DNA of 64,000 nt. It comes from Chloroflexota bacterium (GTDB lineage: Bacteria > Chloroflexota > Dormibacteria > Dormibacterales > Dormibacteraceae). How positions within the stretch are numbered: the first letter of the stretch is position 1; the number at the start of each line of letters is the position of its first letter. Made by a program: the position numbers and the translations under genes. Below, one piece after another: positions 15,581-24,094 of the stretch. The notes below the pieces were generated by a model. It was not told where the DNA came from. It saw nothing but the letters and a program-made list of their open reading frames with translations, and searched no databases. The stretch lies in the NCBI GenBank assembly GCA_005882135.1, contig VBDR01000028.1:1-64000 (forward strand). Reading direction: 5' to 3'.

Positions 15581-16858
15581 GTGGCTCCGTCCTTTGAATG
15601 GCCCACAAAGCCCAACCGAACCATCAGCGGTCTCCATTGGGCCTACATCCTGGTCGGCACGGCCGACGGAACGGTCCTGCCCTTCGTTCCTCTCTACCTC
15701 TTCGACCGAGGCCTGACCGCGGCGTGGATCGGGCTGGTATTGGCTGTCGCGGCCGCGGCCTCCCTGGTCCTGGGCCTGGCCTGGGCTTACCTCGCCGATC
15801 GCAGATTCAGCCCTGAACGCATGGTGGTGGCAGCCAGCGTCGCCGCCTCAGCCGTAGCTTTGCTTCTGGCCCTGACCAGCGGTGCCCTCACCCTGGCCCT
15901 GGTGATCGTGGCGCTATCGGTGGCGCGATCTCCGATGATGCTGCTCGACCCGATCGCGCTGCGGAGGCTGCTGACCACCCGGCGGACCGACTACGCCCGC
16001 ATCCGGCTGCGGATGAGTGCCGGCTGGGCCGCCTCGGCGATTGGGTCCGGAGCCGTCTTTCAGACCCTTGGCCTGCGCCTGATTCCTTTCGTCTATGCGC
16101 CGCTTTCGGCGTTGGCCGGCCTGTGGGTGTGGCATGCGCTCAAGCCCGCAACCGAGTCACAGCCCCCGGAGTCTGGATCGGAACGCGACCCCTCGGGACG
16201 ACGCGCGACGATCCCAATTGGCCTGGTGGGATTTCTTGTGAGCTGCTTCCTTCTCGGTGCCTCACTGGCTGCGACCCAGAACTTTCTGACCCTGCAGATC
16301 AACGTCCTCGGCGGGGGCGCCGTTCTCGTCGGCGCGGCGGCTGCATTCCAGGCGCTGACCGAGATTCCCACCATGGGCTACACCCATGTGCTGCGGAGAT
16401 ACCTGAGCCATCGCGTGCTCTTCGCGATTGGATGCGGGGTCTATCTCGTCATCTTCGTCGCCTGGGCTTTCGCGTCCGATGCTCTGACGGCGGCTTTGCT
16501 GAAGCTGGCCGCCGGAGTGGGATTCGCGCTGACCTATGTCGCGGCGGTGATGATCGCCAACGATGTTTCCCCGGTGCGGCTGCGGGCGACCGGCCAGGCG
16601 CTGGTCAAGTCGGTGTTGTTCGGGCTGGCGCCGATCGCCGGCACCCTGTCCGGCGGCCTTCTCTATGGAGCGTTCGGGCCCCGGGTCATGTTCCTCGCCT
16701 CGACCGCCGTTGTGGCCGCAGCCGGGCTGATCGCCTTGTTCGCGATTCGTGGGTCAGGCCGGCGAAGCGAGCCCCGGCGGCGCGACCAGCTGGCCCTCCC
16801 AGCTGGAGGAATCTTGTTAAGCGAGGGCAGCGCCCACCCGGGCGAACATACTAAATAA
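15581..16858 (+). CDS. MFS transporter
   Basis: A membrane protein of about 425 residues with 12 predicted helices, beginning GLHWAYILVGTADGTVLPFVPLYLF, of the MFS_1-like group that includes LacY-type sugar and nucleoside permeases. The loop after helix 2 (AWAYLADRRFSPERM) is the family's D-R-rich motif A variant. The start is uncertain: GTG 15581 is placed just before the first helix, ATG 15512 would overlap the YjbR gene; neither has a clear binding site. The substrate is unknown. It converges with the response regulator gene at 16872. Confidence 0.82.
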   Translation: MAPSFEWPTKPNRTISGLHWAYILVGTADGTVLPFVPLYLFDRGLTAAWIGLVLAVAAAASLVLGLAWAYLADRRFSPERMVVAASVAASAVALLLALTSGALTLALVIVALSVARSPMMLLDPIALRRLLTTRRTDYARIRLRMSAGWAASAIGSGAVFQTLGLRLIPFVYAPLSALAGLWVWHALKPATESQPPESGSERDPSGRRATIPIGLVGFLVSCFLLGASLAATQNFLTLQINVLGGGAVLVGAAAAFQALTEIPTMGYTHVLRRYLSHRVLFAIGCGVYLVIFVAWAFASDALTAALLKLAAGVGFALTYVAAVMIANDVSPVRLRATGQALVKSVLFGLAPIAGTLSGGLLYGAFGPRVMFLASTAVVAAAGLIALFAIRGSGRRSEPRRRDQLALPAGGILLSEGSAHPGEHTK

Positions 16859-16871
16859 GAACCCGTGGCGC

Positions 16872-17537
16872 TTAGGCGCGGCGCTGGTCGGAGACCGTGT
16901 GCGGGCGGCCGTTGGCCTGGGCGTCGACCGCGACCACGGCCTGGGCCCGGGTCCGGACGTGGAGTTTCTTAAGGACCTGCTGGACGTGTTTGTTGATCGT
17001 GGTGAGAGAGACCCCCAGCCGGGCCGCGATCTCCTTGTTCGTCCGGCCCCTCCGTAGCTCGGAGAGGACCTGCTGCTCACGGCGCGTGAGTCCGCGTACC
17101 AGGGCGATCTGCGTGGGCTTGCGGCTGGTGCCGTTGCTCAGCAAGTCGCTGAAACCGAAGCGACCGAAATAAGGTGACGAGAGGCCCCGGATGGCTGCCA
17201 GCATGTCAGCGATTGGAAGGTCTTTGGGCAGGTAGCCGCTGGCCCCGGCGGCGCGCGAAGCGGCCGCCCATTCGAAGTCGAGCGAGCCCGAGATGATGAT
17301 CACCTTGACCGACTCGTACTTCTCTTTGATCGCCCTTGTGGCGGCCAGAGCGTCCTGGTCCGGGCCGAGGATGAGGTCGATCAGGATGACGTCGACCGGA
17401 TATTTTTCGAGCATTTCGTCGAGCTGATCAAGCGAGTCGAGCTCCCACAGTATCGACACGTCGATTTCCCGCTCGAAGAGGCGGATCAATCCCAGTCTGA
17501 AGACTGGATGATCGTCGACGACAGCAAGACGGATCAG
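16872..17537 (-). CDS. NarL-type response regulator, non-canonical start
   Basis: A protein of about 221 residues: receiver domain (1-120) with IRLAVVDDHPVFRLGL, phospho-acceptor in VDVILIDLILGPD and a SGS/YLPKD lysine region; LuxR-type HTH (150-210) with LTRREQQVLSELRRGRTNKEIAARLGVSLTTINKHVQQVLKKL. The conserved receiver start needs codons upstream of the first TTG (17489). In frame there, after GGAGGGGG, stand a CTG at 17537 and an ATC at 17534; a TGA lies just before. Starting at TTG 17489 would lose the acidic pair DD. The partner kinase is not adjacent; the NarX-type kinase at 18459 is divergent. Confidence 0.8.
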   Translation of the reverse strand: MIRLAVVDDHPVFRLGLIRLFEREIDVSILWELDSLDQLDEMLEKYPVDVILIDLILGPDQDALAATRAIKEKYESVKVIIISGSLDFEWAAASRAAGASGYLPKDLPIADMLAAIRGLSSPYFGRFGFSDLLSNGTSRKPTQIALVRGLTRREQQVLSELRRGRTNKEIAARLGVSLTTINKHVQQVLKKLHVRTRAQAVVAVDAQANGRPHTVSDQRRA

Positions 17538-17673
17538 CGGGCCCCCTCCGGTTCATGCCGAGTCAACGCTCGGAATGCTGCGGCTGAAGATACACCCGCC
17601 AGGGTGCCAAAACACGGTTTAGAGCGGTTAAGGGCGCCTGATTTTCAGGAAGGCTTTGTTAAGCGAGCGGCTC

Positions 17674-18024
17674 CTATCCGGGTCCCTGGCTCGGCACGAC
17701 CTCGTCCAGGGATCTCTGCAACCGCTGCAGGGATTCTGCCGACACCTGCATTTCCTCGAGCCAGCGAAAGATGGCGTCGGCCATCTGCCGCCACACGACG
17801 ATCTGCCGGCTCATGGCGCGGCCCCAGTAGGACCTTGACCACGCTGTCGCGGCCAGGACGCCGGCGATCACGCAGCAAAACGCACCGGTGGCGATCTCGA
17901 GCCATCCCAGCCAGTCGTAGGGTTTCAGATAGCTCAGGATCACCAGGCCCAGGGTCAGGTTGATGCCGACCGCTACCGGCAAAAAGCCCATGTAGAACAG
18001 CCGTCTCGTCGCTCTCAATGACAT
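17674..18024 (-). CDS. Small two-helix membrane protein
   Basis: A 116-residue protein starting at ATG 18024 after GAGGAA. Residues about 10-30 (FLPVAVGINLTLGLVIL) and 42-65 (IATGAFCCVIAGVLAATA) are transmembrane helices. The cytoplasmic C-terminus is helical and amphipathic (about 75-110, with WRQMADAIFRWLEEMQ, then LQRLQRSLDEVV). No family recognised. Lying between two sets of two-component genes, it may be an accessory membrane partner; that is guesswork from position. Confidence 0.65.
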   Translation of the reverse strand: MSLRATRRLFYMGFLPVAVGINLTLGLVILSYLKPYDWLGWLEIATGAFCCVIAGVLAATAWSRSYWGRAMSRQIVVWRQMADAIFRWLEEMQVSAESLQRLQRSLDEVVPSQGPG

Positions 18025-18458
18025 TTCATGTTCCTCGGGCGAGCGTGATTGGATTTCGCGTCCAGCCGGGAGCGTGGCACGAGTCGGGGCCGCGAGCCAA
18101 TGAGGCGAATGTCCCAGCGGCCATGGCATCTCGGACTCTCCGAGCACCTGGCTTGGCGGCCGCAGCGGAGCCTTGCGGCTCCTCGATGTTCGGGGCGGGG
18201 GGGCGATTCCAGTTCGGGCGAGGTCGCCGGGAGCGACCGGGACAATGGCCCGCGGCCTGGGCGTTGGTCCCGCTCTGAACGCTTGCTTACAAAAAATGGT
18301 CAGTTCTGCCCATTGACTTGGGATTTCAGGAACGACTTAAGTTCATGTGCGGCCTTTTGTAGGCAAAGGGCCCGGGATGATGGGGCAACGACCAGGGATT
18401 TTCCAAGCCCTCCGTGGGCGTTGCGGCAGCAGTTTCTGAAGGGAGAGAGGTAACTAGG
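18025..18458. promoter_or_regulatory. Intergenic region with a probable promoter for the kinase gene
   Basis: About 430 bases with no credible gene. TTGACT (18313-18318) and TTAAGT (18337-18342), 18 bases apart, form a plausible sigma70-like promoter for the gene starting at 18459. The rest is GC-rich without clear repeats. Confidence 0.4.
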
Positions 18459-19130
18459 GTGGCGGTGCCCAGGTCGCGTGTCGTGTCGTACGAGGACGAC
18501 ACACGCCTCGCTGATGGCATACGGCGGGACCTCGCCCGCGAGCTGCATGATCGCGTCACCCAGACCCTGACCACGATGCTGATCGAGCTCGAGAACTTCA
18601 AGGTCGAGCAAACTGGCCGGCAGAGCGTCCTCCGCCAGCTCGACGGGCTCCAGGGCTCGACGCGGGAAGTGCTGAACAACCTGCGCACGGTCCTGTATGA
18701 CCTGCGCGGCGAAGAAGGCATCGAAGAGGCCTTCATCGAATCAGTGCGCGGCCTGCTGGCTAAATTTGAGGAGCGGACCCAAGTCATCGCGTCGCTTTCG
18801 GTCGCACCGACCTGGCCGACGAGCCTTCGCGCGCCGGCGGCCCTCAACATCTACAGGATCATCGAAGAAGCGCTGACCAACGTGAGGCTACACAGTGGGG
18901 CGCGCCTGGTCGAGGTTGCGCTGGGCGCCATTTCGGGCGGCAAGCTGGCCGTGGAGGTCAGAGACGACGGCAGGGGTGGGGCGGCCGATGGCCAAAGCAA
19001 CAAGCCCGGGCTTGGGGTCATGGGAATGTATGAACGGGCGGTTCTTCTCGGCGGCCAGCTCGAAGTCAAGAGCGCGGACGGAAAGGGAACCATAGTCAGG
19101 GCCATTCTGCCCAGGGAGCAATTGATTTGA
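18459..19130 (+). CDS. NarX/DegS-type sensor histidine kinase
   Basis: A 223-residue HisKA_3 kinase without a transmembrane segment or sensor domain. Residues about 22-45 hold the phosphorylated histidine in RRDLARELHDRVTQTLT. The ATPase domain has the N-box (IYRIIEEALTNVRLHS), G1 (VEVRDDGRGG) and G2 (GLGVMGMYERAVLLGGQ). GTG 18459 is chosen because GGGAGAGAGG lies 8 bases before it. It overlaps the response regulator by four bases and should phosphorylate it. Being soluble and sensor-less, it must take its signal from another protein or from redox or nucleotide state. Confidence 0.9.
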   Translation: MAVPRSRVVSYEDDTRLADGIRRDLARELHDRVTQTLTTMLIELENFKVEQTGRQSVLRQLDGLQGSTREVLNNLRTVLYDLRGEEGIEEAFIESVRGLLAKFEERTQVIASLSVAPTWPTSLRAPAALNIYRIIEEALTNVRLHSGARLVEVALGAISGGKLAVEVRDDGRGGAADGQSNKPGLGVMGMYERAVLLGGQLEVKSADGKGTIVRAILPREQLI

Positions 19131-19813
19131 GCACTATCACGCAAACGTCCGGCCACGTCTCCGCGCCCGCGCGCCCCGCTCGCGTCCTCATCGCGGATGA
19201 CCAGACGCTTTTCCGGTCGGGTCTCGGCCGCCTCCTCGACTCCGACGATCGCGTGACCGTGATTGGAGAAGCGGTTGACGGCGCCGATGCTGTGAAGTTG
19301 GCGCTGAGCCTGAAGCCGGACGTCGTGCTCATGGACATCAAGATGCCGAACGTGGACGGGATCGAAGCCACCCGGAGGATCGTGGCCGAGAATCCCAAGA
19401 TCAAGGTTCTGATGCTGACTACCTTCGAGGCCGACAACCACGTGATCCAGGCCCTCAAGGCGGGCGCCAGCGGCTATGTCCTCAAGGACTCGCAGGCGAG
19501 CGCGATCGTGTCCAGCATCCTGGCGGTGGTCGCCGGCGAGCGCGTGATGGCAAGCGCTGTGGCCAACCGAGTCCTCGAGATGCTCACCGGGGCCACCACG
19601 CCCAAAGAGTTCTACGACGGCCTCACCGTGCGGGAGGTCGAGATCCTGCGGATGCTCGCCACCGGGATGGCGAACAAGCAGATCGCTTTCAAGCTGAAGA
19701 TCAGCGAGAAGACAGTCCGGAACCACGTGAGCAACATGTACGAGAAGCTCGGCATCTTCGACCGCGCCCAGGCCGTTCTCTACGCCGTGCGGAAGGGTTT
19801 GGTGGAAATCTGA
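19127..19813 (+). CDS. NarL-type response regulator
   Basis: A 228-residue regulator. Receiver at about 18-135: VLIADDQTLFRSGL, phospho-acceptor in VVLMDIKMPNVDG, switch Thr in MLTTFE and YVLKD lysine. HTH at about 160-220: LTVREVEILRMLATGMANKQIAFKLKISEKTVRNHVSNMYEKL. The TTG start overlaps the kinase stop codon, so the two form a translationally coupled pair. All catalytic residues are present. The spacing between domains and the clean LuxR-type helix suggest ordinary phosphorylation-dependent DNA binding. Confidence 0.92.
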   Translation: MSTITQTSGHVSAPARPARVLIADDQTLFRSGLGRLLDSDDRVTVIGEAVDGADAVKLALSLKPDVVLMDIKMPNVDGIEATRRIVAENPKIKVLMLTTFEADNHVIQALKAGASGYVLKDSQASAIVSSILAVVAGERVMASAVANRVLEMLTGATTPKEFYDGLTVREVEILRMLATGMANKQIAFKLKISEKTVRNHVSNMYEKLGIFDRAQAVLYAVRKGLVEI

Positions 19814-19909
19814 CGCTTTAGTCCCGGGACGCTGGGCCCATGCACTTGAGCCAACTAGTACGACGATCCCATTAAATGACTGATCACCGAGACCTACAGT
19901 CCGGACATA

Positions 19910-20614
19910 TTGGTCGTTGTTCCCCGTCGCGGCGCTACGCCCGCGTTATCTGTCGAGGCCGAGGCGGGGACAGGGCCATCCGTCTTGCTGATCGATCGCC
20001 AGCCCCTGTTCCTCGCCGCGCTCGGCAGCCTGCTGAGCCCGCCCCCAGTCAGGGCGCGAATCCAATTTGCGTACGACACGGAGGCCGGCCTGGGGATGGC
20101 GCAAACGGGCGACCTTCACCTTGTCTTCTGCGAGGTGAGGGCCGGACCGATACCTGCGGTCGAGGTTGCGGCGCGGCTTGCCGAGCGCGCGCCGAAGGTG
20201 CCTTTGATCCTGCTTGGAGAGCCCGACGACGAGCAGCTGATGGCTTCGGCCCTGAACACGTGCGTGGCGGGCATGTTCACCAAGGACGCGAGCCTCGACG
20301 AGTTCCTGGCCGGGGTCAAGGCTGTGCTTTCAGGCCATCGGGCCGTGGGTTCCAACCTGATGGGCCGGGTCATCGCGCGCCTCGACCAGAATTCATCGCC
20401 CCACCGCAGGACCGCCAGCCAACTCTCCGTGACGGAGCTCGACATCCTGACGATGATCGGGGAAGCCAAGTCGATACCGGCCATCGCCGCAAGCCGAGGT
20501 ATCAGCCACAAGACCGTGCGCAACCATCTCGCGAACATCTACCGCAAGCTCGACCTGCGGAGCCGGACCGAGGCCATGCTGGTCGCGGCACGAATGGGGC
20601 TGACCAGCGGCTAA
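19910..20614 (+). CDS. NarL-like regulator with degenerate receiver
   Basis: A 234-residue protein with the layout of the preceding regulator, but the receiver (about 22-140) is atypical. LLIDRQPLFLAALG keeps one of the two acidic residues, the phosphoacceptor strand reads LVFCEVRAGP (Glu or Cys where Asp is needed), and the Thr strand is LILLGEP. Only the late FTKD lysine is kept. The HTH is intact (LSVTELDILTMIGEAKSIPAIAASRGISHKTVRNHLANIYRKL). Phosphorylation is unlikely, so control may come from a ligand, a partner or expression level; Glu may also mimic the phosphorylated state. A TTG start at 19910. It directly precedes the pilus operon. Confidence 0.82.
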   Translation: MVVVPRRGATPALSVEAEAGTGPSVLLIDRQPLFLAALGSLLSPPPVRARIQFAYDTEAGLGMAQTGDLHLVFCEVRAGPIPAVEVAARLAERAPKVPLILLGEPDDEQLMASALNTCVAGMFTKDASLDEFLAGVKAVLSGHRAVGSNLMGRVIARLDQNSSPHRRTASQLSVTELDILTMIGEAKSIPAIAASRGISHKTVRNHLANIYRKLDLRSRTEAMLVAARMGLTSG

Positions 20615-20708
20615 GCGCACCGCCTCCTCACGCCGGTCGGGACAAACGACCCAGGCGGTCGGGCAATTCCCATTCTCAGGCGGCCTGGATGACGGCACCA
20701 TCGCAGCG

Positions 20709-22433
20709 ATGACCGCCAGCCAGGCGCAGGCGTTTTCGCCGGCACAGGAAACCGGGCCGCGGCTGGGCGAGCGCCTCCTTGCCAAGCGGGTGATCACCGA
20801 GGCGCAACTGCGCCACGCACTGCAGATCCAGCCACAAAGCGCGCGGCCGCTCGGCAGGGTTTTGGTCGAGCTAGGCGTGCTCGATGAAGACAGGCTCACC
20901 GCCGTGCTGGGCGAACACCTCGACGTTCCTGTCGTGAACCTGGGCCGCCAGGAGGTCGACGCCGAGGCTGCGCGCCTCGTGCCTGAAGAGTTCGCCCGCC
21001 GTCACGTGGTGCTACCGATCAGCCGGGAGAACGGTGACCTCGGCGTGGCGATGGCGGACCCCGCCAACCTGCACCTGATCAATGACCTGCGTCTGATCAC
21101 AGGGCTTGGGATCGTCCCTCACATCGCCGGCCGGTCGGACATTCTGGCCAACCTCAGCCGCATCCACAGCATGGGCCCGCGCATCCATGAGGCGGCGCGG
21201 TCGCTGGAGGAGAGCCGTCCGCGGCTGGCCAATGGGCGGCCAACGATTTTCGAGCTCTCGAATATCACGGCGAGCTCGCCTGCCATCGACATCGTCAACA
21301 TGATGATCACCCAGGGCCTGCGCGACCGTGCCTCGGACATCCACATCGAGCCGCAAAAGGAGTACCTGCGCATCAGGTTCCGGATCGACGGCGTGCTGCA
21401 GGACGTCGCGCACCTGCCAATCGCCACCGGGGCGGCCCTCTCCTCGCGAATCAAGATCATGGCCGACATGAACATCGTCGAGCGTCGCCGGGCTCAGGAC
21501 GGACAGATCAGCCTGAACGTCGACGGCCGGGAGCTCGACATCCGGGTGGCCACCATCGAAACCATCTGGGGTGAAAAGCTGGTCATGCGGCTGCTGGACC
21601 GCGGACGGTCGTTGATCACCCTCGAGCAGCTCGGCTTCTCGCGCAGCGCCTACGAGCGGTTTCAGACGATGCTGCATTCGCCCTACGGGATGATCATCGT
21701 CTCGGGACCGACCGGCAGCGGCAAGACCACCACCCTCTACGCATCGATCCACCAGCTCGACCAGCAGGTCCGCAACATCATGACGATCGAGGACCCTGTC
21801 GAGTACACGTTCGACAACATCAACCAGAGCCAGATCAACAAGCTGGCGGACATCAGTTTCGCGAACGGCCTGCGTGCGATCCTGCGCCAGGATCCGGACA
21901 TCATCCTGGTCGGTGAGATCCGCGACCGGGAGACGGCCGAGATCGCCGTGCAATCCGCACTGACCGGCCACCTGGTGCTCTCGTCACTGCACGCGACGGA
22001 TGCGGTCGGCGCCCTGCTGCGGTTCATCGACATGGGAATCGAGGGCTTTCTGATCGCGTCGTCGGTGATCGCGATCGTCGCCCAGCGCCTGGTCCGGAAG
22101 GTTTGCGATGGCTGCAAGACCCCCCATGCGCCCACGGTTGAAGAGGTCGAGTTCGCGGCGTCGCTGGGACGGCCGGTCCCGGCGCAGCTCTTCCACGGAG
22201 TCGGCTGCGGCCGCTGCAACCACACCGGGTACTACGACCGGCTCGGCGTTTTCGAGGTGCTCACCATGAGCGATGAGCTGAAGCGGCTGGTCATCACCAA
22301 GGCGAGCCACCGCGAGATCATGGCCGCCGCCGTCGCGGGTGGTGTGGTGCCGCTCCGGATCGATGCGTGGGAAAAGGCCTCGGCCGGCGTGACCACCGTG
22401 GCCGAAGTGCTGCGCAGCGTCTACATCATCTGA
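20709..22433 (+). CDS. pilB: Type IV pilus extension ATPase PilB
   Basis: A 574-residue secretion ATPase. The N-terminal about 150 residues are an MshEN/T2SSE-N domain (LGERLLAKRVITEAQLRHAL), able to bind cyclic di-GMP in some members. The ATPase core has GPTGSGKTTTLY (Walker A), the Asp box with IEDPVEYTF, ILVGEIRDRETAEIAV (Walker B) and LVLSSLHATDA (His box). The four-cysteine zinc site is CDGCKTP and GCGRCNHTGY. It powers pilin extrusion at the inner membrane. ATG 20709 is the first in frame; the pilC gene follows 15 bases later. Confidence 0.96.
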   Translation: MTASQAQAFSPAQETGPRLGERLLAKRVITEAQLRHALQIQPQSARPLGRVLVELGVLDEDRLTAVLGEHLDVPVVNLGRQEVDAEAARLVPEEFARRHVVLPISRENGDLGVAMADPANLHLINDLRLITGLGIVPHIAGRSDILANLSRIHSMGPRIHEAARSLEESRPRLANGRPTIFELSNITASSPAIDIVNMMITQGLRDRASDIHIEPQKEYLRIRFRIDGVLQDVAHLPIATGAALSSRIKIMADMNIVERRRAQDGQISLNVDGRELDIRVATIETIWGEKLVMRLLDRGRSLITLEQLGFSRSAYERFQTMLHSPYGMIIVSGPTGSGKTTTLYASIHQLDQQVRNIMTIEDPVEYTFDNINQSQINKLADISFANGLRAILRQDPDIILVGEIRDRETAEIAVQSALTGHLVLSSLHATDAVGALLRFIDMGIEGFLIASSVIAIVAQRLVRKVCDGCKTPHAPTVEEVEFAASLGRPVPAQLFHGVGCGRCNHTGYYDRLGVFEVLTMSDELKRLVITKASHREIMAAAVAGGVVPLRIDAWEKASAGVTTVAEVLRSVYII

Positions 22434-22448
22434 GCCGGAGGCCAAGAC

Positions 22449-23663
22449 ATCAGCAAGTTTCAGTACCGGGCCTATAACGCCAAGGGCGCGCTCGAAGACA
22501 AGGTGATCGAGGGCGAGTCAGCCGCCGCGGTGCACGCCGAGCTGACGCGGCGAGGCTATCGGGTGGTCGGGCTGCGGCCGGCCCGAGGCGGCTGGAGCTG
22601 GGTTTACCGCGAGCTGCCGACGTTTTTCGGCGTCAGCACCGCCGACCTGGTGTTGTTTTCACGCCAGCTCTCGACCTTCCTCAAGGTCGGCGTGCCGATC
22701 ACTGACGCGATCCGGCTGCTCAGGAGCGGGGCCCGCTCCGGTGCGTTCAAGGCTGCCCTCGACGACGTCAACGATGATCTCGATGAGGGGGAGTCCTTCT
22801 CCGTCGCCATCTCGCACCACCCGAAGGTGTTCAACCAGCTGTACGTGGACATGGTTCGCGCCGCGGAGTACAGCGGCAGCCTGGACAAGGTCCTTATCCA
22901 GATTGCGAGCTACCTGCAACGGCAGGACACGGCCCTGAAGAAGATCCGCAGCGCGATGATCTACCCGGCGGTGATCCTCACGCTTGCCGTCGTGGTCTGC
23001 GGCGTGCTCATCGTGGTCGTGCTGCCGAACTTTGTGTCTTTGTTCGATGAGTTTCACGCCCAGCTCCCGCTGCCGACAAAGATCCTGATCGTGCTCGGTT
23101 CATTCGCGCAGGCGTGGCGCTGGGAGATCCTCGCGGCAATGGTCCTCATCGTCCTGGCCGCATTCTTCGGCTTGCAGACCCGGCGAGGACGCGTCTTCTG
23201 GGACCACACGCTGATCCGGCTCCCGGTGCTCGGCACCATCGTCGTGTTCGCCATCGTCGAGCGATTCACACGAACGCTGGCGACCATGTTGAAAGCCGGC
23301 ATCCCGATCAGCCAGACCTTCGATGTCGCCATCGCCTCGGCTGGAAACATTCGCTATCGGCGTGGCCTCGAGGCGGTGCGCCAGCGAATGGTCACGGGGG
23401 ACGGATTCTCGGAACCGCTCGCAGCGACCGGCCTATTCGCACCGATGGTGCTGCGCATGGTCAGGGTCGGTGAGGAGACCGGCACGCTCGACCAGAGCCT
23501 GGAGCAGATCGCAGATTTCCTCGCCGAGGAGATGGACTACAAGGTGCGCAACATGATCGCGCTCATGGAGCCGTCTCTGATCATCGCCGTGGGAGGCGCG
23601 GTCGGCTTCGTGGCGGTGTCAGTGATCCTGCCCATGTACGGTCTCCTCAAAGCCGTCCACTGA
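22449..23663 (+). CDS. pilC: Type IV pilus platform protein PilC, ATC start
   Basis: A protein of about 404 residues with two T2SSF domains and three main transmembrane helices (about 190-215, 235-255 and at the C-terminal VGFVAVSVILPMYGLL). The conserved start (SKFQYRAYNAKGALEDK) is in frame from ATC 22449, 7 bases after GGAGG, with the PilB stop in the same frame just before. The first usual start codon is GTG 22503, which would drop 18 conserved residues. It forms the inner-membrane platform that PilB turns. Either ATC initiates or a base of an ATG has changed. Its stop overlaps the next prepilin gene by one base. Confidence 0.92.
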   Translation: MSKFQYRAYNAKGALEDKVIEGESAAAVHAELTRRGYRVVGLRPARGGWSWVYRELPTFFGVSTADLVLFSRQLSTFLKVGVPITDAIRLLRSGARSGAFKAALDDVNDDLDEGESFSVAISHHPKVFNQLYVDMVRAAEYSGSLDKVLIQIASYLQRQDTALKKIRSAMIYPAVILTLAVVVCGVLIVVVLPNFVSLFDEFHAQLPLPTKILIVLGSFAQAWRWEILAAMVLIVLAAFFGLQTRRGRVFWDHTLIRLPVLGTIVVFAIVERFTRTLATMLKAGIPISQTFDVAIASAGNIRYRRGLEAVRQRMVTGDGFSEPLAATGLFAPMVLRMVRVGEETGTLDQSLEQIADFLAEEMDYKVRNMIALMEPSLIIAVGGAVGFVAVSVILPMYGLLKAVH

Positions 23664-24094
23664 TGGCAGGCCGCAAGCTGCGGCATCGCGGGCAGGCCGG
23701 CACCACGCTGGTGGAGCTTGTTGTGAGTGTCGTGATCATCGGACTCGCACTGACCCTGCTCGTCGGCGCGTTCAGCACCGGCGTGATCCAGTCCACGCTC
23801 GTCAAGCGGAACACGGCCGTTGAGAGCGCCATGGAATCTGAGCTCGAGCGGATCGCAGGCGCCACGTACGACAGCACCCCCGAGCCCTATTCGGAATGCT
23901 TTGCGGTCGACAACGCGATCGCTCCGACGTTGGTCGCATATCAGGCTAGTTGTCCCGCACGCACGAGCCTGCGTGCGGATGTCACTGAGTCTGACGTACC
24001 GCCAGGAGCGCAGCAGTGGACGGTCCAGGTTGTGACATATCCCGCGCCTGGGGCGGTGGGTTCGCCGGTTTCCATCTACAAGATCCAGCGATGA
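23663..24094 (+). CDS. Minor prepilin (PilV-like)
   Basis: A 143-residue prepilin-like protein. After a basic leader, GQAGTTLVELVVSVVIIGLAL is a type III prepilin signal with Gly at -1 and Glu at +5 and the hydrophobic helix. The globular remainder has two or three cysteines (YSECF, ASCPA) and a beta-rich C-terminus. It overlaps pilC and the following gene by a few bases, so it is co-translated with both. Minor pilins prime assembly and cap the fibre. It needs a prepilin peptidase for processing. Confidence 0.85.
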   Translation: MAGRKLRHRGQAGTTLVELVVSVVIIGLALTLLVGAFSTGVIQSTLVKRNTAVESAMESELERIAGATYDSTPEPYSECFAVDNAIAPTLVAYQASCPARTSLRADVTESDVPPGAQQWTVQVVTYPAPGAVGSPVSIYKIQR

